A DNA stretch of 64,000 bases from JAIBJN01 sp963699495 (GTDB lineage Bacteria > Actinomycetota > Thermoleophilia > Gaiellales > Gaiellaceae): positions 310,001 through 374,000 of the forward strand of contig CAVOUB010000003.1 in assembly GCA_963699495.1 (NCBI GenBank). The letters are read 5' to 3'. The first letter of the stretch is position 1. The number at the start of each line of letters is the position of its first letter. The position numbers and the translations under genes are program-made. The notes below the pieces were generated by a model, which saw only the letters and a program-made list of their open reading frames with translations, ran no database searches and had not been told where the DNA came from. This document shows positions 50,003-58,728 of this stretch, in pieces.

Positions 50003-50362
50003 CTACTCGTCTGAATGACTGACGATGTTGAGGATGTTGCCATCGGGAGCCCGGACGAAGAATCGCCGCACGCCCCAAGGTTCATCGGTCAGCGGATGTA
50101 CGATCTCGTACCCACGCCGGCGAGCCTCGGCGTATGCCTCGTCCACGTCGGAGCCGACGTGCACCGAGATGACGGAATCCTGCGGCGCGCTGGCATCGCC
50201 GGTTACGAGCTGTACCGAGGCCCGCCCGTCCGCTGAGGTGTACCTGGCCACCCAGCCGAGGTTCATCGCCTCCACGCTCAGCCCCAGGTACTCCCGGTAG
50301 AACTCGCTCGCAGTCGCTATGTCGGCAACCGGGAGGTTCGCGGTTATGCCGGTTACCCTCAT
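50003..50362 (-). CDS. VOC family (glyoxalase-like) protein
   Basis: 119 residues: ITANLPVADIATASEFYREY, LGLSVEAMNLGWVARYTSAD, ISVHVGSDVDEAYAEARRRG and RFFVRAPDGNILNIVSHSDE. This is a complete two-module VOC fold; the first metal His is not evident, so a binding role is possible. GAGGAGGGG precedes ATG 50362. Single-gene unit. Confidence 0.85.
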   Translation of the reverse strand: MRVTGITANLPVADIATASEFYREYLGLSVEAMNLGWVARYTSADGRASVQLVTGDASAPQDSVISVHVGSDVDEAYAEARRRGYEIVHPLTDEPWGVRRFFVRAPDGNILNIVSHSDE

Positions 50363-50649
50363 GATCCCCTCCTCGTCGGTGGCAGGCTTGGATGCGCAGA
50401 GCCTGCCAGAGCTCCCGGTGCGGCACGGCGCTCATGGCCCTCGAAGACAGGGACAGCTGCGCCCTCTACGACATTCCAGAGCTCTTCCTCAGGATGGTGG
50501 CGCCCATACCGGTCGGGCGTCGACGGCGATATCGCAGTAGGCGAGGGTGACGGAGACCTCTCTCAGCGCCTCTCTCACCACCGACGAGCATGGGGAAGTT
50601 CCGTGAGCAGGTCCGGGGAACTCCGGCGCCGGGTGTGGAGTGTTCGCCG
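50363..50649. other. Gap, no gene supported
   Basis: A short plus-strand frame (ATG 50434) encodes EDRDSCALYDIPELFL but has no ribosome site or recognisable family. 50632-50650 (GTGTGGAGTGTTCGCCGTC) may be a diverged intergenic repeat unit. Confidence 0.35.
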
Positions 50650-51048
50650 TCATGGCAGGTTGAGCTGCCAGGTCACCCCGTAGCGATCACCCACCCAGCC
50701 AAAGCGGGTACTGAACCCGTAGTCGTTGAGGGGCATGAACACCTCGCCGCCATCGGAGAGCCGATCGAAGAGTCGCTCGAGTTCGCTGGTGTCGTCGCAG
50801 TCGATCCAGAGTGACACGGCTGGAGTAAACCCCCACTCATGACCGATGGGGCTGTCGGCACAGCTGAACTCGCTGTCGGCGAGACGGAACCTCGCGGCCT
50901 TGACCGTGCCTTCGGGTCCGCCGTCGCCCTGACCGTAGTGGTCGATCTCGATGAGTTCGAAGTCGTCGAAAACGTCCCGGTAGAGATCGAGTGCCGCGGT
51001 GGCGGCACCGTCTTGAAAGGTCAAGAAGGTTCGGAGCCCTTGGGTCAT
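50650..51048 (-). CDS. PhnB-like VOC family protein
   Basis: 132 residues: QGLRTFLTFQDGAATAALDL, YRDVFDDFELIEIDHYGQGD, AARFRLADSEFSCADSPIGH, VSLWIDCDDTSELERLFDRL and FSTRFGWVGDRYGVTWQLNL. The 'F.......A..Y...F.......' start and 'GW..DR.GV.WQ' end are the PhnB/UbiG-like VOC signature. No known substrate. Confidence 0.85.
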   Translation of the reverse strand: MTQGLRTFLTFQDGAATAALDLYRDVFDDFELIEIDHYGQGDGGPEGTVKAARFRLADSEFSCADSPIGHEWGFTPAVSLWIDCDDTSELERLFDRLSDGGEVFMPLNDYGFSTRFGWVGDRYGVTWQLNLP

Positions 51049-51153
51049 GGGATCGACGCTAGCAAGGTGCTGCTCCTCGGCAGCCGAAGATGTAGCCGTC
51101 GATCAGCTGCGCGAGGAGGCTCCCGACCAGCGCTGCCGGGTGAGCGTTCGTGC

Positions 51154-52077
51154 TCATGCGTGCCTCCGTGATGAGCGGGAATCCGAAAGCGAAGCCTGTG
51201 GCGTCGCGGCTCTCGCGGCTGGCTCCGATTCGAGCCCTGACAGGTAGCTCCGCACGTGGTCTGCGACAAGCTCCGGTGCCTTCTCGTCCGGTGCCAGATG
51301 GTCGAGTCCGTCGATGATCTTGGCATCCGAATCCGGGATCGTGCGCTGAAGGGCGTCGAAGAGTTCCGTTGTGACGAACCGTGGACTCTTCTGCCCGCCG
51401 AGGAGCAACACTCGTGCGCGGATCGAGGAGTAGCGGTCGACCGTGCCGTCGTCGAGCCGCGCGACCTGCTCGTGCTCGGCGAAGTTCGCTTCGAGCAACG
51501 GCGACATCTCTTGCCAGCGGCGCCGGCTGATCGCCAGGCGCAGGATTAGTCGCACACACCACAACGGCAGCCTGCCGAGCGGGGTCGGTGCGGAGCCGCC
51601 TTGGCGGACCATCGACGCGAAGGCGCCCCGGGCGTCGCCTGCGGCGAGAAGCTCGCGATAGCGCGGCATCCAGTCGACACCGATCGAGCCACGGACAGAC
51701 ACACCTGGCTCGTAGGCCGCTACCTGGAAGAACACCGCGGAGCGCCGCGCGGCCTCGAGCGCAATCAGCCCGCCGTAGCTGTGGCCGAAGACCGCGTCGG
51801 CGCCGGTCGCCGTCTGGACGGCGATGAGGTCCTCGACCTCTTTGTCGATGCTGTAGTCCAGGCCTTGGGGGCCGCTCGCGCCCCGGCCGCGGCGCTCGAT
51901 CACATGGACGGCAAAGGACCGCGCGAGCGCGCGGGCAAATGGAAGGTAGTCACGGGCGGTTCGAAGGGCTCCGCCGATCACGACCACGCCCTTCCCTGCG
52001 CCGAAGCTGTCGTAGGCAATCGCGGTGCCGTCCAAGGACCGAACCGTCGACCGGGTGGGCTCCATCGCGCCTGTCAT
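51154..52077 (-). CDS. Alpha/beta hydrolase
   Basis: 307 residues: VVVIGGALRTARDYLPFARA, VHVIERRGRGASGPQGLDYS, ADAVFGHSYGGLIALEAARR (nucleophile elbow GHSYGG), then a cap and LGGQKSPRFVTTELFDAL with GLDHLAPDEKAPELVADHV supplying the His. This is an esterase/hydrolase of the abhydrolase_6 group. The ATG overlaps the end of the marR-type gene by 4 bases, so the pair is an operon read from the palindromic promoter at 52533. Confidence 0.85.
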   Translation of the reverse strand: MTGAMEPTRSTVRSLDGTAIAYDSFGAGKGVVVIGGALRTARDYLPFARALARSFAVHVIERRGRGASGPQGLDYSIDKEVEDLIAVQTATGADAVFGHSYGGLIALEAARRSAVFFQVAAYEPGVSVRGSIGVDWMPRYRELLAAGDARGAFASMVRQGGSAPTPLGRLPLWCVRLILRLAISRRRWQEMSPLLEANFAEHEQVARLDDGTVDRYSSIRARVLLLGGQKSPRFVTTELFDALQRTIPDSDAKIIDGLDHLAPDEKAPELVADHVRSYLSGLESEPAARAATPQASLSDSRSSRRHA

Positions 52078-52529
52078 CGGCGAACTCGTCCCCGGTTGCC
52101 CGACGGCGCTTCGAGCGCATCGAGCTGCTCAAGCAGGCGTCGGGTGTAGTCGGCGTACGTTCGGTACGGAACCCCGGCGTCTTCAACGAGCGCCGCGAAT
52201 CGCTCCTCCAGATGGCCGCCCCAGCGATGCACGAGACGCTCGCCGGCCGGGGTAAGGGTGAGCTGGCGGCGATTTCCGCCTCCCCGGTCTGCGACGACCT
52301 GCAACAGCCCCTCCTCTGCCAACACACGAGTCATCCGGCTCACCGAGGGCTCGCTCACCCCCAGCCGCTCGGCGAGAGCGCGCTGCGTATCGGCGCCCAA
52401 TGATCGGACCATGAACAGAGCCAGAAAGCGTGAATAGGACAGACCTGCCTCGGCGCGCAAGATCGCGTCCGCTGCTCGGTCGAGGCGCGCCGTGAGCGCG
52501 TGCAGGTTACGGCTCAGATCTTGTTGCAC
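52074..52529 (-). CDS. MarR-family transcriptional regulator
   Basis: 151 residues with the winged HTH of MarR: QRALAERLGVSEPSVSRMTR, VLAEEGLLQVVADRGGGNRR and LTLTPAGERLVHRWGGHLEE. Helical dimer ends flank it. It probably represses its own operon (with the hydrolase) and the divergent GNAT gene through the palindrome between them. Confidence 0.85.
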   Translation of the reverse strand: MQQDLSRNLHALTARLDRAADAILRAEAGLSYSRFLALFMVRSLGADTQRALAERLGVSEPSVSRMTRVLAEEGLLQVVADRGGGNRRQLTLTPAGERLVHRWGGHLEERFAALVEDAGVPYRTYADYTRRLLEQLDALEAPSGNRGRVRR

Positions 52530-52532
52530 CGC

Positions 52533-52556
52533 GCTAGCTTAGCATGCTAAGTTAGC
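52533..52556. promoter_or_regulatory. Palindromic operator, probable MarR site
   Basis: GCTAGCTTAGCATGCTAAGT then TAGC: a 24-bp inverted repeat with a single mismatched pair around a perfect TTAGCATGCTAA core. It lies 3 bases from the marR start and 6 bases before the divergent GNAT start, so binding would cover both promoters. Confidence 0.75.
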
Positions 52557-52562
52557 AACGCA

Positions 52563-53048
52563 ATGATCGACCCGCACGCGCTTGTCCTGCGCGAGATCGA
52601 AGATCGTGATCTCGGCGTGCTGTTCGAGCACTCGAGGGATCCCGACGCTATCCGGATGGCCGCGTTCACCCCGCCGGACGCCGATGATCGAACGAACTTC
52701 GAGCGACGGTGGGCGCGACTGAGGAGCGACCGCTCTACAACGAACAGGGTCGTCGAGATCGACGGTCGAGTCGTGGGTCACATTGCGAGCTTCGACTTGG
52801 AGGGTCACCGCGAGGTCACCTATTGGATCGGCCGTGAAGATTGGGGCCGCGGCATTGCCACGCGTGCCCTACAAGAGTTCTTGCAGCTGGAGGCAACCCG
52901 TCCGCTTTACGCTCGCGCTGCGAGCGACAACGCCGCCTCGATTCGTGTGTTGATGAAGTGCGGTTTTTTGATCGTGGGCGAGGGGCGCGGGTTCGCTCAT
53001 GGGCGTAACGAGGAAACGGACGAGGTCGTGCTCCGACTCGATGCATGA
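52563..53048 (+). CDS. GNAT family N-acetyltransferase
   Basis: 161 residues: LVLREIEDRDLGVLFEHSRD, NRVVEIDGRVVGHIASFDLE, EVTYWIGREDWGRGIATRAL (loop RGIATRA) and YARAASDNAASIRVLMKCGF. It is the RimJ/RimL-like group that modifies amino groups of proteins or small molecules. Divergent from marR across a palindrome, so its expression is likely controlled by that regulator. Confidence 0.85.
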   Translation: MIDPHALVLREIEDRDLGVLFEHSRDPDAIRMAAFTPPDADDRTNFERRWARLRSDRSTTNRVVEIDGRVVGHIASFDLEGHREVTYWIGREDWGRGIATRALQEFLQLEATRPLYARAASDNAASIRVLMKCGFLIVGEGRGFAHGRNEETDEVVLRLDA

Positions 53049-53150
53049 CCCCAACTGCCCTCGGCTGCACCAGTTCGGGGATGACGCCTGAGCGGTGCTA
53101 GTGGTACGAAGTCGCTCACGTCGGCTGAGGCGCAAGGACTGACGGCTGCC

Positions 53151-53178
53151 CGAGTGTGCGGGAATGGCCCCTGAGCCG
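53151..53178 (-). repeat. Interspersed intergenic repeat unit
   Basis: CGAGTGTGCGGGAATGGCCC: reverse-strand copy of the unit at 7089. It lies 9 bases from the end of the DHFR-like gene. Confidence 0.55.
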
Positions 53179-53186
53179 CCGATGGT

Positions 53187-53789
53187 CTACGACGTGTGCA
53201 CGGGATAGCGCAGATGCGTGACACCCACACCGGTGACGACAGTCGGATTCCCGAGGACGGCCGGTGTGTTCGCGAGATGGTCGAACAGCCGCACTCCTGC
53301 GCCTAGCAACACAGCAGCCAGATCGATGTGGATCTCGTCGAGCAGCCCGGCGTCCAGGCACTGCTGGATCGTTTGCGCGCCGTGCACTCCCACGGACTTC
53401 GGGCCGGCAGCCGATTTCGCTCGAGCAACGGCGCTTTCGATGCCGTCGGTGACGAACTCGACTGTCGAGCCGGGCCGTGGCCAGCCTTCGGGCACGTGGT
53501 GGGTGGCGACGAAAGCGGGCACATCCCACGGGTGCTGGCCGCCCCAGCCGTCGGCGCGCTCGAACGTGCGCCGACCGGTGAGCATCGCGCCGATCTCAGC
53601 CACCAAACCCCTCAGGTGCTCGGCGCTCGGCGGCGAGACCTGGAACGTCATGCCCGATCTCGTGCTCGCTGTGGGGACCTCGACGTCGCCCGAGGCGAAG
53701 TACCAGTCGAAAACCTCGGCGACCCCGTCGTTTGCGTCGGCAACGTACCCGTCGAGAGACATCGACATGATCGCGACCACCTTCGTCAT
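53187..53789 (-). CDS. Dihydrofolate-reductase-family (RibD C-like) protein
   Basis: 200 residues: MTKVVAIMSMSLDGYVADAN, LVAEIGAMLTGRRTFERADG, GWGGQHPWDVPAFVATHHVP and KSVGVHGAQTIQQCLDAGLL, then EIHIDLAAVLLGAGVRLFDH. It is a complete RibD_C/DHFR-like fold, a distant relative of the proteins at 8344 and 57650. Role unknown. Single-gene unit between two repeat copies. Confidence 0.85.
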   Translation of the reverse strand: MTKVVAIMSMSLDGYVADANDGVAEVFDWYFASGDVEVPTASTRSGMTFQVSPPSAEHLRGLVAEIGAMLTGRRTFERADGWGGQHPWDVPAFVATHHVPEGWPRPGSTVEFVTDGIESAVARAKSAAGPKSVGVHGAQTIQQCLDAGLLDEIHIDLAAVLLGAGVRLFDHLANTPAVLGNPTVVTGVGVTHLRYPVHTS

Positions 53790-53935
53790 GGTGCAGCTCC
53801 TCTCCGGGCCGCAGCGCTCGCGTGACCGCGGCGCCTGCGGCCTGTCGCTAGTGCATCAGACGCGACTTTCGCCCGGAAGTCATCGGTGCCCGGTCAACTG
53901 GCCGGTTGCGCGGAAGGCCGAGGACGCTCACTTGC

Positions 53936-53962
53936 CCCAGCGTGCGGGAGTCTCTTGACGAG
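53936..53962 (-). repeat. Interspersed intergenic repeat unit (diverged)
   Basis: CCCAGCGTGCGGGAGTCTCT then TGACGAG. A sister unit at 54652-54680 reads GCGAGCGTGCGGGAGTCTCT then CGAGAG. The two flank the YecM-like gene. Confidence 0.5.
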
Positions 53963-54022
53963 GACAAAGCGGCCCCGCTCGTCCGGCCGTGCGTCTCATA
54001 CGATGGCGGCGGAGAATGCCAC

Positions 54023-54616
54023 GTGACGACGTCTGATCCGATCGCCGACATCATCGGGGACTATCGAGCCTTCGCGGCAATGCAACGCGACCGTCTTTCT
54101 GCCCGCGGCATCGACATCGCGCCCTACCCGCTCAGCCACCTCGCCGTCCGCGTCGCCGAGTGGGACCTCTACGTCCATCAGCGGACGCTTCTCGAGCGCC
54201 ATGCGAGGTCGAACCGCGAGAGCGTCTGGAACGGGCGTCCGATCTCCTTGCTCGTGCTCGCCGAGCCGCTCGATGTCCTCGGTGGGACTCCGGTCTCGCG
54301 CATCGAGCTCATCCCGCCCGTTCACCAGCGCGTCTACCGGATGGGCCTCGAGCACCTCGGCGTCGTCGTCGGTGAGGAGTTCGACGAGTTCTCGCGAGTG
54401 CATCGGGTCGCGCTGACGGGGCAGCAGTTCCAGAGTCCCGATGTCGAGCCGGTCTACGTGCTGTTCGAGGACTTCACCCACGTGAAGTTCTACCGGCGCT
54501 CCTTCTTCGACGTCGTCGAGGACGAGGAAGGGCGCTTCGAGGGCTTCATCCACGTCGACGACTGGGTGCCGCAGCGCCTCGTCACCGCGACGGGCCCGAA
54601 CCCGCTTCCGCGGTGA
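54023..54616 (+). CDS. YecM-like VOC family protein
   Basis: 197 residues: IADIIGDYRAFAAMQRDRLS, YPLSHLAVRVAEWDLYVHQR, SRIELIPPVHQRVYRMGLEH, GVVVGEEFDEFSRVHRVALT and VYVLFEDFTHVKFYRRSFFD. The pattern (His in SHLAVRV, Glu in SRIELIPP) matches the YecM group of VOC metalloproteins. GGAGA lies 7 bases before GTG 54023. It is bounded on both sides by intergenic repeat units, like a cassette. Confidence 0.75.
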   Translation: MTTSDPIADIIGDYRAFAAMQRDRLSARGIDIAPYPLSHLAVRVAEWDLYVHQRTLLERHARSNRESVWNGRPISLLVLAEPLDVLGGTPVSRIELIPPVHQRVYRMGLEHLGVVVGEEFDEFSRVHRVALTGQQFQSPDVEPVYVLFEDFTHVKFYRRSFFDVVEDEEGRFEGFIHVDDWVPQRLVTATGPNPLPR

Positions 54617-54814
54617 CCAAGCCTGCGGCCGGGCTACAAGACCGCCCCCTGTGCGAGCGTGCGGGAGTCTCTCGAGAGCTTCCCGCGGGCTCGACGCAGG
54701 GATTCTGCTGACGATTTTGGGGTCGTGACGGCTGACGAAGAGGGTGTCCCAGATTCTCGAGGTCGGCTCGCGCGATGCAAAGCGGTCACTTTGCGCGATT
54801 ACAGTCCCCCCGTG

Positions 54815-55018
54815 ATGAGCGAGCTGAAGCGGCCGTCGAAACGGGCGCAGGCGTGGGCTGAGCTAGCCGGTGAGGTCGGGGCCATTCTGCTTGGCGCTTT
54901 GATTATCGCTCTGGGCTGGACAGACTTCGGTGTGGGGCTGATGGCTATCGGTGCTATCGGGTTCGTGATCACGCTCGTGCGGTCGCGGCGGGCGCTGGGA
55001 CGACCGGCGGATGGGTAG
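54815..55018 (+). CDS. Small two-helix membrane protein
   Basis: 67 residues: MSELKRPSKRAQAWAELAGE, VGAILLGALIIALGWTDFGV and GLMAIGAIGFVITLVRSRRA, two transmembrane helices with a short turn. ATG 54815 (or GTG 54812) follows GATTACAGT by about 9 bases, consistent with a leaderless mRNA. No family recognised. Confidence 0.6.
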   Translation: MSELKRPSKRAQAWAELAGEVGAILLGALIIALGWTDFGVGLMAIGAIGFVITLVRSRRALGRPADG

Positions 55019-55210
55019 GGGTACGGTCGTCATCGCCTGTGCGTGCGCGAGATGACCCACGACTGGGCCGGCGTTCTGGAGTGTCCCCTGACGAATTGAA
55101 CCCGGATCGGCCGGAGGAGCGATGAGTCTTCGGTGGCTTGTCAGTCTCTACCTCGTACGGAGCCAGGCTGAGATGCGGCCGGAGCAGGCCGCCATGAAAA
55201 GAGTCGTGAG

Positions 55211-55561
55211 ATGACGCGGTACCTGATCTCGTTCCCCAGCGATGCGATGCATCACATCCCCCAGGAGGAGTTCCCCGCCGTGGGAGAGGCTGCTCATGCG
55301 GTCGTCCAGGAGGCCATGGACGCAGGCGTGTGGGTGTTCGGCGGCGGACTGGCCGAGGACGTCGATCCCGTCATGGTGGCCGGCGACGGGACGATCACCG
55401 CTGGCACGTACCCGCAGACCAGGGAGTTCAACGGAGGGTTCACCGTCCTCGACGTGTCCTCTCGGGAGGCGGCCGTGGAGTGGGCGGCGAAGATCGCGGC
55501 CGCCTGCCGCTGTGCTCAAGAGATCCGCGAGTTCATGCCCGACCCAGCGGTGGGCAACTGA
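55211..55561 (+). CDS. YCII-related protein
   Basis: 116 residues: MTRYLISFPSDAMHHIPQEE, FPAVGEAAHAVVQEAMDAGV, WVFGGGLAEDVDPVMVAGDG and FNGGFTVLDVSSREAAVEWA. This is the YCII/DGPF fold (dimeric alpha/beta) common beside ECF sigma factors, although none is adjacent here. AAAAGAG is a weak ribosome site. The stop lies 12 bases before the next gene. Confidence 0.85.
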   Translation: MTRYLISFPSDAMHHIPQEEFPAVGEAAHAVVQEAMDAGVWVFGGGLAEDVDPVMVAGDGTITAGTYPQTREFNGGFTVLDVSSREAAVEWAAKIAAACRCAQEIREFMPDPAVGN

Positions 55562-55572
55562 GAGGTTGGTTG

Positions 55573-56187
55573 GTGATAGCGCCCACGATCACGCCAGTCT
55601 TCGTTGCCGACCTTTCGGTCGAGGGCGAGCGGATGCCCGTCTATGTGCACGTCATCGACCATCCCGACGCGCGCGTGCTGGTCGACACCGGCATGACGGA
55701 GCTGCACCCGGCGATGGCCGACATGGATCCCCGCCTCCGGCCGCTGAGCGAGCAAAGCATCGATCTCGCCGGCATCGACATCGTCGTCAACACACACCTG
55801 CATGCCGACCACTGCGGCGGCAACCACCTCTTCGCCGGCAAGCCGATCTATGTCCAGCGTCGGGAGCTCGACGACGCGCGCAGCGAGGACGACTACACCA
55901 TTCGCGAGTGGGTCGAGGCGCCCGGCGTGCAGTACGTGCCGGTCGACGGCGAGCACGAGCTGCTGCCCGGGCTCCGACTCGTCCCGGCGCCGGGCCACAC
56001 ACGCGGCATGCAGATGGTCGTCGTCGAGACCGGCGGGCGCCCGGTCATCGTCGGCGGCGACGTAGCGGTGTGGTTCGGCGAGTTCGACGAGCCGCCCACC
56101 GAAGGCCGGCAGCGGGTCCTTGCGCTCGACCCCGAGCTCGTCTGGCTCACGCACGAGCACGAGCCGTGGCGACCCCGCACCGTCTAA
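55573..56187 (+). CDS. MBL-fold metallohydrolase (AHL-lactonase-like)
   Basis: 204 residues: VLVDTGMTELHPAM, IVVNTHLHADHCGGNHLFAG (HxHxDH zinc motif), LVPAPGHTRGMQMVVVETGG (next His), VIVGGDVAVWFGEFDEPPTE (bridging Asp) and LTHEHEPW (last His). Full two-zinc ligand set, in the order of N-acyl-homoserine-lactone lactonases. The native substrate could be a lactone or another ester. GTG 55573 has GAGAGG upstream. Probably co-transcribed with the YCII gene. Confidence 0.85.
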   Translation: MIAPTITPVFVADLSVEGERMPVYVHVIDHPDARVLVDTGMTELHPAMADMDPRLRPLSEQSIDLAGIDIVVNTHLHADHCGGNHLFAGKPIYVQRRELDDARSEDDYTIREWVEAPGVQYVPVDGEHELLPGLRLVPAPGHTRGMQMVVVETGGRPVIVGGDVAVWFGEFDEPPTEGRQRVLALDPELVWLTHEHEPWRPRTV

Positions 56188-56356
56188 GAGCCTGTTTCGA
56201 TAGGCAGGGACCCGGGCCGCGGTAGCGAAGTCCGACCTCGTTGCTGAAATCAATGAGGGCGTGAACCGCCGGGCAATCGTCGGCGACCTCAATGAACGTA
56301 TCGGCGTTCACCGCCCACCCTCGGTCGACCCGTCAGTCCGCTCGAGCTCCGCCACG

Positions 56357-57220
56357 TCACCTGCCAGGATCGCCGGGGACGGTGCGCGTGAGGATGGCGC
56401 GGGCGATGGTCTCCCAGTCGGCTCGCTCGACTCCGTGTCCCGTTCCCTCGAGCGTGAGCAGCCGTGCACCGGGGATCTCCCGGGCGAGCGCCTCTCCGTG
56501 CTCGAGCGGGAACATCGGATCCGCCCTGCCGTGGATCACCAATGTGGGGACGGCGATCGTGGACAGCGGCTCGCGCGGCATCTCGCCCTCCGCGGCCAGG
56601 CCGTGGTTCTCGGAGGCGGCGATGTTGTGCGCGCGCTCGACGTCCCGGCGGACAAGCTCTTGGATCGCAGCCTCGTCGAACGGGCGCACGCCTCCTGCGA
56701 GCACGCGCGCGTAGCCCACCAGATACTCGACCACCGACCTCTCGTCCGACCAGTCCACGGTCGCGCTCGTCACGAACCGCTGGTACGCCTCTCTAGCCGA
56801 CGGGAGCCCACGCTCGCCCGGCGTCGCAGGCGACGTGCTAATCAGGACGAGCGAGAGCACGCGATCGGGATAGGCGAGTGCGAGCAGCTGCGCGAAGGCA
56901 CCGCCGGCCGAGACGCCAACCACGTGCGCAGCCGGGATCCCGTATCCGTCGAGGACGCCGACAGCGTCGGCGATCAGGTCAGCGCCGGTGTATTCCGGAC
57001 GCCCCGGCTCATAGGTGACCGAGCGGCCCGTGTCCCGGTGGTCGTAGCGGATCACGAAACGCCCTCCCTCGACCAGCAGCCGGCAGAAGCCCTCCTCCCA
57101 CCAGAGCATCGATGCGCCGATGCCCATGATCAGGAGGATGGGCGGGTCGGCCGGTCGGCCGAAAGACTCCGCCCACAGCTCGACGCCGTTCGCTTCGATC
57201 ATGCGCTCGCCCACTTTCAC
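56357..57220 (-). CDS. Alpha/beta hydrolase
   Basis: 287 residues: MIEANGVELWAESFGRPADP, PILLIMGIGASMLWWEEGFC, RYDHRDTGRSVTYEPG, HVVGVSAGGAFAQLLALAYP (elbow GVSAGG) and VIHGRADPMFPLEHGEAL with GTGHGVERADW for the acid and His. It resembles aclacinomycin-methylesterase-like hydrolases. GTG 57220 overlaps the stop of the VOC gene (GTGA) and follows GGGAGGAGG. Third gene of a DHFR-like/VOC/hydrolase unit. Confidence 0.85.
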   Translation of the reverse strand: MKVGERMIEANGVELWAESFGRPADPPILLIMGIGASMLWWEEGFCRLLVEGGRFVIRYDHRDTGRSVTYEPGRPEYTGADLIADAVGVLDGYGIPAAHVVGVSAGGAFAQLLALAYPDRVLSLVLISTSPATPGERGLPSAREAYQRFVTSATVDWSDERSVVEYLVGYARVLAGGVRPFDEAAIQELVRRDVERAHNIAASENHGLAAEGEMPREPLSTIAVPTLVIHGRADPMFPLEHGEALAREIPGARLLTLEGTGHGVERADWETIARAILTRTVPGDPGR

Positions 57221-57639
57221 GCCTCCTCCCGCTGTGGGGGATCGGTCATCGAGGGCGAAGCCCCGGTTCCGACCGATCGAGGTGACGCGCTCGCAGCGTC
57301 CGGCGGCTCTGCGAACGCGATCGCGTTCCCGTCCGGATCGGGCACGTTCACGTGACGGACGCCGTTCGAATAGGTCTCGATCGGTTCGTGCTCGATGCCC
57401 TGGGCGGCGAGGCGCTCGAGGAGCGCGTCGAGACCGGCGACGGCGAGCGTGATGCGGCCCGCGCCCGCCCGCGCCGCGTTCGGCTCGATGAAGAGCCAGG
57501 CGTGCTCGTCGATCTCCCAGAGCACCTCGTCCCCGACCCGACTGTCCAGGGTTCGGCCGAAGAACCGCGTGTACCAATCGATGCTCGTGTCGAGATCGGA
57601 TACCGGAACACCGGCGAAGAGGTGGGTGATCGCGCTCAA
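57217..57639 (-). CDS. VOC family protein
   Basis: 140 residues: ITHLFAGVPVSDLDTSIDWY, TRFFGRTLDSRVGDEVLWEI, RITLAVAGLDALLERLAAQG and HVNVPDPDGNAIAFAEPPDA. A complete VOC fold with the usual PDPDGN turn. TTG 57639 is taken as start because the preceding gene stops at 57650 and the fold begins there; a longer frame to 57684 exists. Middle gene of the unit. Confidence 0.8.
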   Translation of the reverse strand: MSAITHLFAGVPVSDLDTSIDWYTRFFGRTLDSRVGDEVLWEIDEHAWLFIEPNAARAGAGRITLAVAGLDALLERLAAQGIEHEPIETYSNGVRHVNVPDPDGNAIAFAEPPDAASASPRSVGTGASPSMTDPPQREEA

Positions 57640-57649
57640 TTTGCTGCGC

Positions 57650-58225
57650 TCAGCGCCGGACCCGGTAATGCATGTGGGTGACACCGCCCTCCCCCTCGAG
57701 GATCCGGGTGCGCTCTAGCTCGATCTGCTCGGCGGCGAGGCCCTCGAACAGACGGCGCCCTTGGCCGAAGAGCACCGGGATGACGTGGAGCTCGAGTTCG
57801 TCGAGAACGCCGGCGGCGAGCGCGAGCTGCGCGGTGGCGGCGCCGTGGACCAACACGTTCTCATCGCCCGCCGCCTCCTTGGCTTGAGTCATCGCGCTCG
57901 TGACGTCGTCCACGTAAGTGACCAGCGGCCACTTGCTCACGTCGATACCGGGCTCGTGGCGGCAAAAAACCCAGATCGGCACGCCGTCGTGATGGTCGCC
58001 GCCCCAGCCGCCGGCAGGCTCGAACGTCCGCCGGCCAGCGACGACCGCGCCAGTGGACATGAACTCTTCGACGACCTGGCCGTTGACACCACCCGACCGG
58101 CGGACGGCCTCGAGGTCGACGTCGCCGCCCGTCATCACCCACTCGTGCAGACTGCCCGGTTCCTCATTCGACCCGGCGATGAATCCGTCGAGCGACATGG
58201 ACATGTAGAGAACGGTCGCGGACAC
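57650..58225 (-). CDS. Dihydrofolate-reductase-family (RibD C-like) protein
   Basis: 191 residues: MSATVLYMSMSLDGFIAGSN, MSTGAVVAGRRTFEPAGGWG, DHHDGVPIWVFCRHEPGIDV, ENVLVHGAATAQLALAAGVL and LDELELHVIPVLFGQGRRLF. A close relative of the protein at 53187, with the same Gly-Arg-Arg-Thr and HGA(A/Q)T elements. AAGGAG precedes GTG 58225 by 5 bases. First gene of a three-gene unit. Confidence 0.85.
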   Translation of the reverse strand: MSATVLYMSMSLDGFIAGSNEEPGSLHEWVMTGGDVDLEAVRRSGGVNGQVVEEFMSTGAVVAGRRTFEPAGGWGGDHHDGVPIWVFCRHEPGIDVSKWPLVTYVDDVTSAMTQAKEAAGDENVLVHGAATAQLALAAGVLDELELHVIPVLFGQGRRLFEGLAAEQIELERTRILEGEGGVTHMHYRVRR

Positions 58226-58586
58226 GGCGTCTCCTTCCCTCGTCTGCGAGCGGCTGAATGTACGCAACAAGCCGACGCCTCGTCTGAGGGTCGTTCGATT
58301 GTTCTGCCCGTTCAGACCCGCAGGCGCCCCACAACTAATCGGTGGCGCCGCCACGACGACCGTGTCACCGGGCAAGCTGGACTACATGCCCGACCGCACC
58401 GCTACTCGTCGAACCGACGGCGGTTGCGCGTCACCGGGTGGCACCGCAGCCGCGGTGCTAGCCAACTCGACCCCCCTCTCTACAGAAACATGGTCAACGC
58501 TCGATCCGGACCGTGACTGCCGTTGAATTCGGCTTCCTCGCAGGGATTGCGCCGCCGGGATGGAGCGTTTATGGAGCCTAGCGGTC

Positions 58587-58674
58587 GCAACCAGTGGCAA
58601 CCGGTGGCAAATGGGAGTGCCCCGAAAACGGCCCAACCAAGCCAAAACCGTTGCCACCGGTTGCGACCAGTTGC
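58587..58674. repeat. 24-bp inverted repeats beside the attachment site
   Basis: GCAACCAGTGGCAACCGGTG-GCAA at 58587-58610 and its near reverse complement TTGCCACCGGTTGCGACCAG-TTGC at 58651-58674 (21 of 24 positions). Within each arm GCAACC/GGCAA is itself repeated. They end 12 bases before the tRNA-Thr core, as arm-type integrase or excisionase sites do. Confidence 0.65.
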
Positions 58675-58685
58675 CGATCGGAGCG

Positions 58686-58728
58686 CATGGTAAGGAGGGG
58701 GTCGACGGTTCGAGTCCGTCAGAGGGCT
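58686..58728 (+). repeat. tRNA-Thr 3'-half fragment, attachment copy 2
   Basis: 43 bases identical to 48923-48965 (CATGGTAAGGAGGGGGTCGA, CGGTTCGAGTCCGTCAGAGG, GCT). There is no 5' half, so it is not a tRNA gene. Confidence 0.9.
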
